This document shows positions 9,782 through 18,314 of a stretch of DNA of 34,317 nt, piece by piece. Below the pieces are notes generated by a model. That model saw nothing but the letters and a program-made list of their open reading frames with translations, was not told the DNA's origin and made no database searches. The DNA lies in the NCBI GenBank assembly GCA_021741195.1, contig JAIOYL010000013.1:1-34317 (forward strand). Reading direction: 5' to 3'. Source of the DNA: Sneathiella sp. GTDB lineage: Bacteria > Pseudomonadota > Alphaproteobacteria > Sneathiellales > Sneathiellaceae. A program made the position numbers and the translations under genes. Numbering within the stretch: the stretch's first letter is position 1; each line of letters begins with the position of its first letter.

Positions 9782-10120
9782 ATTTATCAAAACCCTCACT
9801 ATGTTCTCGCTACTAAACGCTGGAAATGGGGCGAAATCAAGAAAGCAGAGTTTATGCCAGCTTTCCCGCTTTGAGAACAGCAGAAAATGGCAGTTTCTCC
9901 CGAATTCACCCGACCTGTCTTGGTATGTCTCCACTTCGACCATGACCAGATTGTGGCTTTTTGAGCACAGTCCGGCAATTTTGCCTAAATGAGTACCGTC
10001 TTGCGCTTGACCGGAGGGCCATTAACCCTCTTTACTCCGTCTTGACTAACAGGATCACTTGGGTCTTGCGTCTGTATATTAATCTATTTCTCTAGCTTTT
10101 ATGAGCAGAGGGGAGACAAA

Positions 10121-11188
10121 ATGAAAAAAGCAATCTTGGGTACAACAGCGCTTGTCGCCGTTGGTGTATTGGCTGCAGGGACCGCTTCTGCATCCGATAA
10201 AATCAAACTGGGTGTTGGCGGCTACATGCAGTCCACCTATTTCTACCAGAGTTCAGATGAGCCGGCTGGTACGGCGGACCGTATTCCTGACCGTGTAACG
10301 CAGGAAGGCGAAATCTTCTTCTACGGCCAAACGACTTTGGACAACGGCCTGAAATTCGGCGTCAATGTTCAGCTCGAAGCTTACACTGCAACAGACCAGG
10401 TCGACGAAACCTACATCTATGTTGACGGTTCCTTCGGTCGCGTCCTGCTCGGATCTGAAGACAGTGCCGGTTACCTGATGCATTACACCAGCCCGTCACC
10501 GGTGCCGATGTATTCCGCTGACTCCGCCAACATCTATCCGACGGGTCAGGGCAACACCACCCGTCCGAACATGTTCGCAGACCGGGACAAGATCACCTAC
10601 TTCACACCGCGCTTCGCTGGCTTCCAGCTCGGTGCATCCTATGTTCCGGATGGAAATTCCGAAACCGGTACTGGCGCAACCCAGTATCAGGCTCCTGCTT
10701 TCAAAGCCGGGCTTGATCGTGGTTGGTCGGCAGCCGCCAACTATGTCAACAAATTCGGTGGTGTTGACGTAGCTGGTTCTGCTGCTTACCAGCGGGCAGA
10801 CGTTTTCGGTGCCTCTGAAGACCAGAGCGAATACAGCTTTGGTGTTTCCGTTGGTGTCGCCGGCTTCACCGTTGGTGGTGGTTATGGCGCAGACAGGGAT
10901 ATCGGCGGTACCGCAGGTACGGACAGCGACGCATGGTCCGCTGGCCTGACGTATGGCATGGGTCCATGGTCTGCTGGTGTTCAGTATTCCAAGACGACTT
11001 TTTCCGCAACGGGCGTTGCTGATACCGACCAGTCAACCTGGATCCTCGGTGGTCAGTACACACTCGGCCCCGGCATCACAGCCTTCGGCGGTGTTCAGGT
11101 CGACGACAACGACCTGACAGCAAGTACGTCAACCCGGATGGCTGGCAAAACCAGCACCTTCTTCGTTGGTACAGCTCTCTCCTTCTAA
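10121..11188 (+). CDS. Porin (gram-negative, 16-stranded type)
   Basis: 355 aa; signal peptide MKKAILGTTALVAVGVLAAGTASA, alternating beta-strand pattern, C-terminal ...TSTFFVGTALSF ending in Phe. Confidence 0.92.
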   Translation: MKKAILGTTALVAVGVLAAGTASASDKIKLGVGGYMQSTYFYQSSDEPAGTADRIPDRVTQEGEIFFYGQTTLDNGLKFGVNVQLEAYTATDQVDETYIYVDGSFGRVLLGSEDSAGYLMHYTSPSPVPMYSADSANIYPTGQGNTTRPNMFADRDKITYFTPRFAGFQLGASYVPDGNSETGTGATQYQAPAFKAGLDRGWSAAANYVNKFGGVDVAGSAAYQRADVFGASEDQSEYSFGVSVGVAGFTVGGGYGADRDIGGTAGTDSDAWSAGLTYGMGPWSAGVQYSKTTFSATGVADTDQSTWILGGQYTLGPGITAFGGVQVDDNDLTASTSTRMAGKTSTFFVGTALSF

Positions 11189-11209
11189 TCTGAAGGAAAG
11201 TCGAAATAG

Positions 11210-11239
11210 GGAGGGCAGGTTTTCCTGCCCTCCTTTTTT
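11210..11239 (+). terminator. Rho-independent terminator after the porin gene
   Basis: Perfect 10-bp stem GGAGGGCAGG-TTTT-CCTGCCCTCC followed by TTTTTT. Confidence 0.92.
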
Positions 11240-11302
11240 GTTGTCCGCAGGTATCTGTTTGATTATTTTTATCGGCAACATTGTTCATTTGCGGGAAATA
11301 TT

Positions 11303-12139
11303 ATGGGCGGGATTATCTGGCTGGCTTCTTATCCGAAATCAGGAAATACCTGGGCGCGCCTGTTTTTGTATAATCTGCTGTTGAACCCGCAAGAACCGCT
11401 GGACATCAACCGTATTCGCCATCTTACCCTCATTGACGGACTGAAATCCTGGTATGAAAAGGCCGGAGGGCAACCGTATGATAAATATTCCATGGGGGAA
11501 GTGGCCCTCCTGCGGCCGAAGGTCCATGAACTTTTCGCAAAAAGCCAGCCTGACTCGGTTTTTGTCAAAACCCATTCGATGTTCGGCACGGTTTACGGCG
11601 TCCCGCAAATCACCCTGGAACAGACAGCAGGAGCCATTTATATAATCCGTAACCCGCTGGACGTGGTGATCTCCCTTTCCTCCCATTTCGGGCTGCCGAT
11701 CGAAGAGGCGATTACCATGCTCAACGATCCGGAGGGGGGCGGCGACGAAGCTCGCGGGTATGAGCATATCCGGCAGCTTTTCGGCTCCTGGTCGGGCCAC
11801 GCCAATTCCTGGTCCCATTTCGATCCCCGGCATATGCATGTGATGCGTTATGAGGATATGCTGGATGAGCCGGAAGAAGCCTTTGGCGGCATGGCGCGGT
11901 TTCTGGGATTAAATCCGCCAAAGGACCGCCTGGACCGGGCAATCGAGTTCTCCTCGTTCGATGTTGTCCGCCGCCAGGAGGAGGAGAAGGGGTTTAAAGA
12001 ACAATCCGACAAGAACGACAGGTTTTTCCGGGTTGGCAAGGCCGGTCAATGGAAAGACGTGCTGACGGATGATCAGGTTGATAGAATTGTAAAATGCCAC
12101 TATCCAACAATGAAGCATTTCGGCTATCTAAGGGACTAG
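11303..12139 (+). CDS. Sulfotransferase domain-containing protein (copy 1)
   Basis: 278 aa; SYPKSGNTW 5'-PSB loop for PAPS, YIIRNPLDVVISLSSHFG 3'-PB motif, FRVGKAGQWKDVLT C-terminal motif. Confidence 0.93.
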   Translation: MGGIIWLASYPKSGNTWARLFLYNLLLNPQEPLDINRIRHLTLIDGLKSWYEKAGGQPYDKYSMGEVALLRPKVHELFAKSQPDSVFVKTHSMFGTVYGVPQITLEQTAGAIYIIRNPLDVVISLSSHFGLPIEEAITMLNDPEGGGDEARGYEHIRQLFGSWSGHANSWSHFDPRHMHVMRYEDMLDEPEEAFGGMARFLGLNPPKDRLDRAIEFSSFDVVRRQEEEKGFKEQSDKNDRFFRVGKAGQWKDVLTDDQVDRIVKCHYPTMKHFGYLRD

Positions 12140-12175
12140 ACCGTAACTTTTGTATTCAAAAACGGGACCTTGACT

Positions 12176-13012
12176 ATGGGCGGAATTATCTGGCTGACCT
12201 CTTATCCGAAGTCGGGAAATACCTGGGCGCGGACCTTCATAAACAACCTGTTGCTTGATCCGGAAGAGCCTGTGGATATCAACACCATTTCCAGTCTTGC
12301 GCCAGGGGATGCCCGGAAATCCTGGTATGAAAAGGCGGGCGGGCAACCTTTCGACAGATATTCCATGGGACAGGTGATCGGGTTGCGGCCGAAAGTACAT
12401 CAGGTCATCGCGCAATCGCAAGAAGGCAGGGTCTTTGTTAAAACCCATTCGCTATATGGTAATATTCATGGCGTCCCGCAGATTACGCTGGAATATACGG
12501 CCGGGGCCATATATATCATCCGTAATCCGCTGGACGTCGTGATTTCGCTGTCGTCGCATTTTGGCCTTTCGCTGGAGCAAGCGATAGACCTGATGAATGA
12601 TCCGGAGGGCGGGCTGGATGAAACGCGGGAGGGCGGAAATATCCGGCAATATTTCGGCTCCTGGTCGGGCCATGCCAATTCATGGACGCATTTTAATCCG
12701 CAGCAGATGCATTTAATGCGCTATGAGGATATGCTGGATAAACCTTTTGAGACTTTTGGCGGCATGGCGCGGTTTCTGGGGATTGACCCATCCGATGGGC
12801 AATTGAAAAAAGCCATCGAGTTTTCTTCCTTCGATGCTGTTCGCCGACAGGAGGACGAAAAGGGGTTCAGGGAGCAGTCTGATAAAAACGAGAAATTTTT
12901 CCGGGTCGGCAAGTCCGGACAATGGAAAGACGTGCTGTCAGATGAGCAGGTGAACCGAATTGTCGATTGCCACCATCAGGCGATGAAGCGGTATGGCTAT
13001 CTTCCGGAATAA
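12176..13012 (+). CDS. Sulfotransferase domain-containing protein (copy 2)
   Basis: 278 aa from the MGGIIWLTSYPKSGNTW start; same motifs as copy 1, clearly paralogous. Confidence 0.93.
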   Translation: MGGIIWLTSYPKSGNTWARTFINNLLLDPEEPVDINTISSLAPGDARKSWYEKAGGQPFDRYSMGQVIGLRPKVHQVIAQSQEGRVFVKTHSLYGNIHGVPQITLEYTAGAIYIIRNPLDVVISLSSHFGLSLEQAIDLMNDPEGGLDETREGGNIRQYFGSWSGHANSWTHFNPQQMHLMRYEDMLDKPFETFGGMARFLGIDPSDGQLKKAIEFSSFDAVRRQEDEKGFREQSDKNEKFFRVGKSGQWKDVLSDEQVNRIVDCHHQAMKRYGYLPE

Positions 13013-13049
13013 CCGGCACTCTTAATAAACAACACCGGGAAAGTAATTT

Positions 13050-13886
13050 ATGGGCGGGATTATCTGGCTGGCCTCCTATCCGAAGTCGGGGAATACATGG
13101 GTGCGGACCTTCTTGCATAACCTGCTGCTCAATGCCGGCCGGCCCGCGGATCTCAACGAGCTGACGAAATTCACCATCGGGGATGGTAACAAGATCTGGT
13201 ACGAGCAGGTAACCGGCAAACCGTTCGATAGTTTTTCCGGGGAGGAAATTGCCGCACTTATCCCCAAGGTGCATCAGGCCTATGCCAGGACCCGGCCCGA
13301 TTCCGTTTTCGTGAAAACCCATGTCTGGCTTGGAAAGGCTCATGGCATCCCGTTGATCACGCCGGAATTTACCGCGGGCGCCGTCTATATCCTCCGCAAT
13401 CCGCTCGATGTCGTCATATCACTGTCGGATCACTACGGGCTCTCCATCGACGAGGGGATCGGGATGATGGCGGACCATGAGGCCTATAGTGCCGAGACAG
13501 ACCGGAAACTGCCGGACTATTTAAGCTCCTGGTCGGAGCATGTCACGTCCTGGCGGGCGATGGATAAATCGGCGCTGCATCTCATGCGTTATGAGGATAT
13601 GCTGTATAAGCCGGAAAAGACCTTTGGCGCGCTGGCAAAATTTCTCGGGCTCAAGCCGCCGAAGGAGCGGCTCAAGAAAGCGATCCGCTTCTCCTCGTTC
13701 GAGGCGTCACGGAAACTGGAAGCGGAGAAGGGATTTAACGAGCGGTCGGACAAGGCCGAGCGGTTTTTCCGGGTTGGCAAGGCGGGTCAGTGGAAAACGG
13801 TACTCACGCCGGAGCAGGTTGAAAAGATTGTGGCTGCGCATTACGACGTGATGAAGGAATTCAGGTATCTTCCGCCTAAGCATTAA
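13050..13886 (+). CDS. Sulfotransferase domain-containing protein (copy 3)
   Basis: 278 aa; MGGIIWLASYPKSGNTWVRTF, YILRNPLDVVISLSDHYG, FRVGKAGQWKTVLT. Confidence 0.93.
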   Translation: MGGIIWLASYPKSGNTWVRTFLHNLLLNAGRPADLNELTKFTIGDGNKIWYEQVTGKPFDSFSGEEIAALIPKVHQAYARTRPDSVFVKTHVWLGKAHGIPLITPEFTAGAVYILRNPLDVVISLSDHYGLSIDEGIGMMADHEAYSAETDRKLPDYLSSWSEHVTSWRAMDKSALHLMRYEDMLYKPEKTFGALAKFLGLKPPKERLKKAIRFSSFEASRKLEAEKGFNERSDKAERFFRVGKAGQWKTVLTPEQVEKIVAAHYDVMKEFRYLPPKH

Positions 13887-13997
13887 ACTGACTAATTTGC
13901 AAGAATGCTGCCGTTAATCCGCTCTATATGCAGAAATTTGATATCTAAAGGCATGAAAATGCAAAAACATAAGGGTTTAACAGAGAGGGGCGGAATT

Positions 13998-14693
13998 ATG
14001 ACGACACCTATGGATAAAATCGACCATGAAATCGCCACAAATTTCACCGGCATTCGCGCCCGTATCGCCAAAACGGCGCAAAAATGGCAGCGGGAAGCCC
14101 GGGACATTGACCTGATTGCGGTCAGCAAGCGCCAGCCCATCGAATATATGGAGGCCGCGCTTCGCGCCGGGCAGCGGCATTTCGGCGAGAACCGGGTGCA
14201 GGAAGCGCAAGGCAAATGGCCAGCGCTGAAAAGGCAATATCCGGATATCGAACTCCACCTGATCGGACCGCTGCAAACCAACAAGGCGCAGGACGCCGTG
14301 GCGCTGTTTGATGTGATCCAGACGGTCGACCGTTTGAAGCTCGCGCGGGTGCTCGCAAAGGAAATGCAGGCGGCGGGCCGCTCCCTGCCGGTCTATATCC
14401 AGGTGAATACGGGGAAAGAGCCGCAGAAGGCGGGGGTTTTTCCAGAGGATGCCGACGCCTTTATTGCCGAATGCCGTGACAGCCTCGGCCTCAATGTCGT
14501 TGGCCTGATGTGCATTCCGCCAGCGGAGGAACAACCGGCCCCACATTTTGCCCTGCTCGGGAAAATCGCCGCGCGCAACGGCCTGAAACTCCTCAGCATG
14601 GGGATGAGCGCCGATTTCGAGGTGGCGGTGCAGTTCGGCGCGACCTCGGTTCGGGTTGGAACCGCTCTTTTCGGGCTCCGCGACGACGCCTGA
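13998..14693 (+). CDS. YggS family pyridoxal phosphate-dependent enzyme
   Basis: DLIAVSKRQPIEYMEAALRAGQRHFGENRVQEAQGKW...LHLIGPLQTNKAQDAV...LSMGMSADFEVAVQFGATSVRVGTALFG; start chosen at ATG 13998. Confidence 0.95.
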   Translation: MTTPMDKIDHEIATNFTGIRARIAKTAQKWQREARDIDLIAVSKRQPIEYMEAALRAGQRHFGENRVQEAQGKWPALKRQYPDIELHLIGPLQTNKAQDAVALFDVIQTVDRLKLARVLAKEMQAAGRSLPVYIQVNTGKEPQKAGVFPEDADAFIAECRDSLGLNVVGLMCIPPAEEQPAPHFALLGKIAARNGLKLLSMGMSADFEVAVQFGATSVRVGTALFGLRDDA

Positions 14694-14695
14694 GC

Positions 14696-15208
14696 TTACG
14701 GCAGTCGGATATTGATCGCGGTTTCCGGGCCGATCGCCGCCAGCAGAGTTACTAAATCCTCCTTTTTGAGCGCGACACAGCCTTCCGTCGGCCCGTAATC
14801 TTCCGCCGCGACATGCAGGAAGATACAGCTCCCCGCGTCCGGAATGGCCGGGGCATCGTTATGGCCAAGCACGACGACGAGGTCATAGAGATCATCCTCA
14901 CGCCAGAGCCTCTCATGGCGGGCAGCGCAGGGAAGCCGGACGTGGCGGTTATACTCGGCATCATCAGGGTCATCGCACCAGCCATCGAGCGGTCCGATTT
15001 CCTGCCGGGGCAGCGCCGTGATGATATCGGGGACCTTGCCGGGGCGATAGAAAAGCCCGCGCAACGGAAAGCGTCCCGCCGGGGTCGCATGGTCGCCTTC
15101 GCGCTTTTCGGCAGTAATTCCCGTCTTGCCGAGGGCGCAGTCAAAGCGCAAGCCGCCGAACTTCAGCTCGCCGCGGGATGCGCCCTTTAAAATAACCTCG
15201 ATATCCAT
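14696..15208 (-). CDS. L,D-transpeptidase (YkuD) family protein
   Basis: 170 aa; VLGHNDAPAIPDAGSCIFLHVAAEDYGPTEGCVALKKEDL with His and GC catalytic motif. Confidence 0.85.
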   Translation of the reverse strand: MDIEVILKGASRGELKFGGLRFDCALGKTGITAEKREGDHATPAGRFPLRGLFYRPGKVPDIITALPRQEIGPLDGWCDDPDDAEYNRHVRLPCAARHERLWREDDLYDLVVVLGHNDAPAIPDAGSCIFLHVAAEDYGPTEGCVALKKEDLVTLLAAIGPETAINIRLP

Positions 15209-15260
15209 GGCGGCAGTTTAAGATAAATTCTGGCGGATGTCATTGTTTCCTGGGGAAGGT

Positions 15261-16076
15261 TTAGCGGGCCGGAGTGCGATTATAGTCCGTATAGTCGCTG
15301 GGCGCGGGGCGGATGCTTTCCATGGCGACAGCGGTTTTCTGGTAGGCGGCGCTCGCCTCTGGGGCGGCCACGGGTTTCGCGGGCGGGGCGAGCCGGAAGC
15401 TCTTGAAAACCGCGCTCAACTGCTCTTCGGTGAGATCCTGCGTCTGGATCGCTTTCGCCTTTTCGATATTCTGCAGGAAATTTGGCTTGGCTCCCTTCCA
15501 TTCCAGCCCGATCGGCGTCAACGCCGGCGCCTCAGCCGTCGTCACTACGGCTGGCGCAGGTTCCGGCGCCGTTGCCAGCGGAACAGCGGTGACTTCTGGC
15601 AGGGCGGCAGGGCCCACTTCCTCGGCCAACACGGGAACGCTCGCGAATTCCTCGGCAGCCGGAACGGCGGCGATGGCCTGCTCCGGCGGTGCATCGTCAC
15701 CGGAGGAAAAAAAGCCGATCACGGTGCCGCCGATATCCTTGCCGGTTGCCTCTTCGATGGTGGAGTTGATGAAGGACAGGGCAAGGCCGATGCTGCCGCC
15801 ATAGATCGTTCCGCCGATCATGCGGGCGCCGGGGCTGATCTCGTCCCCCGTGATCTCGCGATAAAGCGAGGAAATACCGGGAATATGCTGCAGCGGGTTG
15901 ATGATATCGAGGAAATCGCCGAAGCCGAAACCGTCCTCACCAAAGCCGTCGTCTTCCGCGACCTTCTTGCCGTCCGCGCCCATCTTCTCTTCCGGCACAT
16001 AACGGGCGACGGGGTCGTTCGGCAGGGCGCGTTCAAGATAGGCGTAGGGGTTGCTGGTGACGGCATTGATCGACAT
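15261..16076 (-). CDS. Hypothetical protein with a conserved-looking core (INPLQHIPGISSLYREITGDEISPGARMIGGTIYGG)
   Basis: Likely start MSINAVTSNPYAYLERALPND at 16076; glycine-rich core, Pro/Ala-rich C-terminal half. Confidence 0.75.
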   Translation of the reverse strand: MSINAVTSNPYAYLERALPNDPVARYVPEEKMGADGKKVAEDDGFGEDGFGFGDFLDIINPLQHIPGISSLYREITGDEISPGARMIGGTIYGGSIGLALSFINSTIEEATGKDIGGTVIGFFSSGDDAPPEQAIAAVPAAEEFASVPVLAEEVGPAALPEVTAVPLATAPEPAPAVVTTAEAPALTPIGLEWKGAKPNFLQNIEKAKAIQTQDLTEEQLSAVFKSFRLAPPAKPVAAPEASAAYQKTAVAMESIRPAPSDYTDYNRTPAR

Positions 16077-16196
16077 ATATCTCTCCTTGCGCCTAAACAA
16101 AGCAAGGACCATGCCAGAATCAGGTCTGAATATCGGTGCTATATCAACGGGTTTCGCGTCAAAGCCGGTAAAATCTGCCGCCGGTATAGAACCGGC

Positions 16197-17318
16197 CTAC
16201 AAATAATGCCCACTGCGTTTTTTCTTCGTCGCCAGGTAAAGTTCGTTATGGGTGTTGGACGGGAATTTATGCGAGACCCGCTCGGTCACGTCAATGCCAA
16301 AGCGCTGCAGCCCCTCGACCTTTTCCGGATTATTGGTCATAAGCCGGACTTTCCTGAAGCCGAGCAGCTTGAACATCTCTGCGGCTGGCTGGAAAACCCG
16401 TTCATCTGCATCGAAGCCAAGCCGTTCGTTGGCGTCGATGGTGTCAAACCCCTGGCTCTGCAGCTTGTAGGCGCGGAGCTTGTTGATCAGGCCGATACCG
16501 CGTCCTTCCTGGGCGAGATACAGCAACACCCCGCCGCCTTCATCATGGAGCGCCTTGAGCGCGCCGCGGAGTTGCTCGCCGCAATCGCATTTAAGCGAGC
16601 CGATAAGGTCGCCGGTAAAGCATTCCGAATGCAGCCGGGCGAGGACCGGTTCATGCCGGTTCGGATCGCCAACGACAATCGCCAGATGCTCTATCCCGCC
16701 GTCTTTCGGGCGAAAGGCATGAAATGTGGTATCTTCCGAGGCCTGCAACGGCACGCGGGCGGCGGCGACCGGTTTGAGCTGAGTTGCGGCGATCTCCTCG
16801 AATGCCGTGATATCGTCGATCGAGACGATAGAGAGATCATGCTCGGCGGCGGCTTTATTAATCTGATCCAGCGGCAACGGCGCGGCCAGCACCGAGGGCA
16901 GGAGGCGCGCGAGCTTGGCAAGCTTGATGGCGGTCGGAACCGAAGGCGGCAGGGCGCCTTTCAGCCGGGTGAAGGGGCCGCGAAAGGGCTGATCGAGGTC
17001 ATGAACAGCATCGGCCAGCGCCCGCATCAGCGGCGCATCCATCCAGTCCTCAATGATAAGGCGGACAGCCTCATCGCCTGTCGGCTTGATATGCAGGACG
17101 TTGGCGCGGTGGGCGGTCAGGGCCAGCACCGGCGTGCTGCCGCTTCGCGCTTCCAGGTCCGCAAGTTCCGCTGCATAGGCCATTTCGGTGGCAAGGACCA
17201 GCGAGGCGTCCCCGGCTCCCTGCACGATCACGCTCAGGCCCCGGCGCAAATCGGCAATGGCGCGGTCGACGGCGCGCAGGCGCTTCAGTTCATTTTTGTT
17301 TTTTTTATTCTCGCTCAT
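16197..17318 (-). CDS. ribA: GTP cyclohydrolase II with N-terminal degenerate RibB-like region
   Basis: ARLHSECFTGDLIGSLKCDCGEQLRGALKALHDEGGGVLLYLAQEGRGIGLINKLRAYKLQSQGFDTIDANERLGFDADER: GCHII zinc and catalytic motifs. Confidence 0.93.
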   Translation of the reverse strand: MSENKKNKNELKRLRAVDRAIADLRRGLSVIVQGAGDASLVLATEMAYAAELADLEARSGSTPVLALTAHRANVLHIKPTGDEAVRLIIEDWMDAPLMRALADAVHDLDQPFRGPFTRLKGALPPSVPTAIKLAKLARLLPSVLAAPLPLDQINKAAAEHDLSIVSIDDITAFEEIAATQLKPVAAARVPLQASEDTTFHAFRPKDGGIEHLAIVVGDPNRHEPVLARLHSECFTGDLIGSLKCDCGEQLRGALKALHDEGGGVLLYLAQEGRGIGLINKLRAYKLQSQGFDTIDANERLGFDADERVFQPAAEMFKLLGFRKVRLMTNNPEKVEGLQRFGIDVTERVSHKFPSNTHNELYLATKKKRSGHYL

Positions 17319-17624
17319 GATGCCCTGATTTCCGGTTGGCAATTTCGCCGCGTCTGACGAGTATTAGCAGGCCGCAGCGGATCGCGGCAAATATTAATGC
17401 ATTGTCGGCAAAATGACGGCTTCTTTTTTACGCGCTCCCGGGCCAGAATGAACATAGTGCACGATCACGCCGGTCGCGCCAGAGTTCACTTTCGCGTGAA
17501 AATTCCGGGCTTTAGGCGATACTTGCTCTTGAATACAGCCATATGGTACCAATTTCCAAGGTAGCGAATTAACAGGTCCTGGCCCGTGGGCTCGGCCATG
17601 AAACAGGATATGGGGACAGGATTG

Positions 17625-18314
17625 ATGACGGGCGGCAAAAAAATTCTTCTGGTTGATGATGATACCAGCCTTCGCGAAACCCTGGCGGAACAGCTTGATC
17701 TGCATGAGGAATTCATTACCCAGCAGGCGGAGAATGCAACCGAGGCGCTCAAGAAAATCAAGACAGGCCATTTCGACTTGATCCTGCTCGATGTCGGGCT
17801 CCCGGATATGGACGGGCGGGAGGCCTGCAAGCTGATCCGTAAAGCCGGCAACAAGGCGCCCATTATCATGCTGACGGCGCAGGACAGCGACAGCGACCAG
17901 ATATTGGGGCTCGAATCCGGCGCCAATGACTATGTCGCCAAACCCTTCCGCATTGGCGTGCTGCTCGCGCGCATTCGCGCCCAGCTTCGCCAGCATGAAC
18001 AGAGCGAAGACGCCGTCTTTACCATTGGCCCCTATAGTTTCCGCCCGGCGGCCAAACTGATGGTGCATAAGGAAACGGCCCAGAAAGTACGGCTGACCGA
18101 GAAGGAAACCTCAATCCTGAAATATCTCTACCGGGCGGGCAAGAAGGTGGTGACGCGCGATATCCTGCTGAACGAGGTCTGGGGGTATAATGCGGGGGTC
18201 ACGACCCATACGCTGGAGACCCATATCTACCGGCTCCGGCAGAAAATCGAGAAGGAGCCTTCCGCCGCGACCATCCTGATCACGGAAACCGGCGGCTATC
18301 GGCTGGTTCCTTAA
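17625..18314 (+). CDS. Response regulator transcription factor, OmpR/PhoB type
   Basis: KKILLVDDDTSLRETLAEQL receiver, LILLDVGLPDMDG phospho-acceptor, C-terminal winged helix VRLTEKETSILKYLYRAGKKVVTRDILLNEVWGYN. Start among several ATGs (17586, 17598, 17625); the last has AGG spaced upstream. Confidence 0.92.
   Translation: MTGGKKILLVDDDTSLRETLAEQLDLHEEFITQQAENATEALKKIKTGHFDLILLDVGLPDMDGREACKLIRKAGNKAPIIMLTAQDSDSDQILGLESGANDYVAKPFRIGVLLARIRAQLRQHEQSEDAVFTIGPYSFRPAAKLMVHKETAQKVRLTEKETSILKYLYRAGKKVVTRDILLNEVWGYNAGVTTHTLETHIYRLRQKIEKEPSAATILITETGGYRLVP

Larger units (their letters stand above)
11303..13886 (+). repeat. Tandem gene triplication (sulfotransferases), period 873-874 bp
   Basis: Starts at 11303, 12176 and 13050; each coding unit is 837 bp with 36-37 bp spacers; DNA-level conservation at the 5' ends (ATGGGCGGxATTATCTGGCTGxC...TATCCGAAxTCxGGxAATAC). 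Confidence 0.9.

Noticed and set aside
10014-10033. GAGGG-ccattaa-CCCTC-TTT hairpin upstream of the porin
   Set aside because: Short 5-bp stem with a weak T tract; could be a leader or sRNA terminator but evidence is insufficient.
11303-13886. Regularly spaced repeats suggestive of an array
   Set aside because: The repeats are full-length paralogous genes (about 873 bp period), not CRISPR or short tandem repeats. No CRISPR array was seen anywhere in the window.
15237-17357. 706-aa plus-strand ORF
   Set aside because: It lies antisense to ribA and the 15261-16076 hypothetical; composition (Arg/Gly/His-rich, no domain) is typical of a high-GC shadow ORF.
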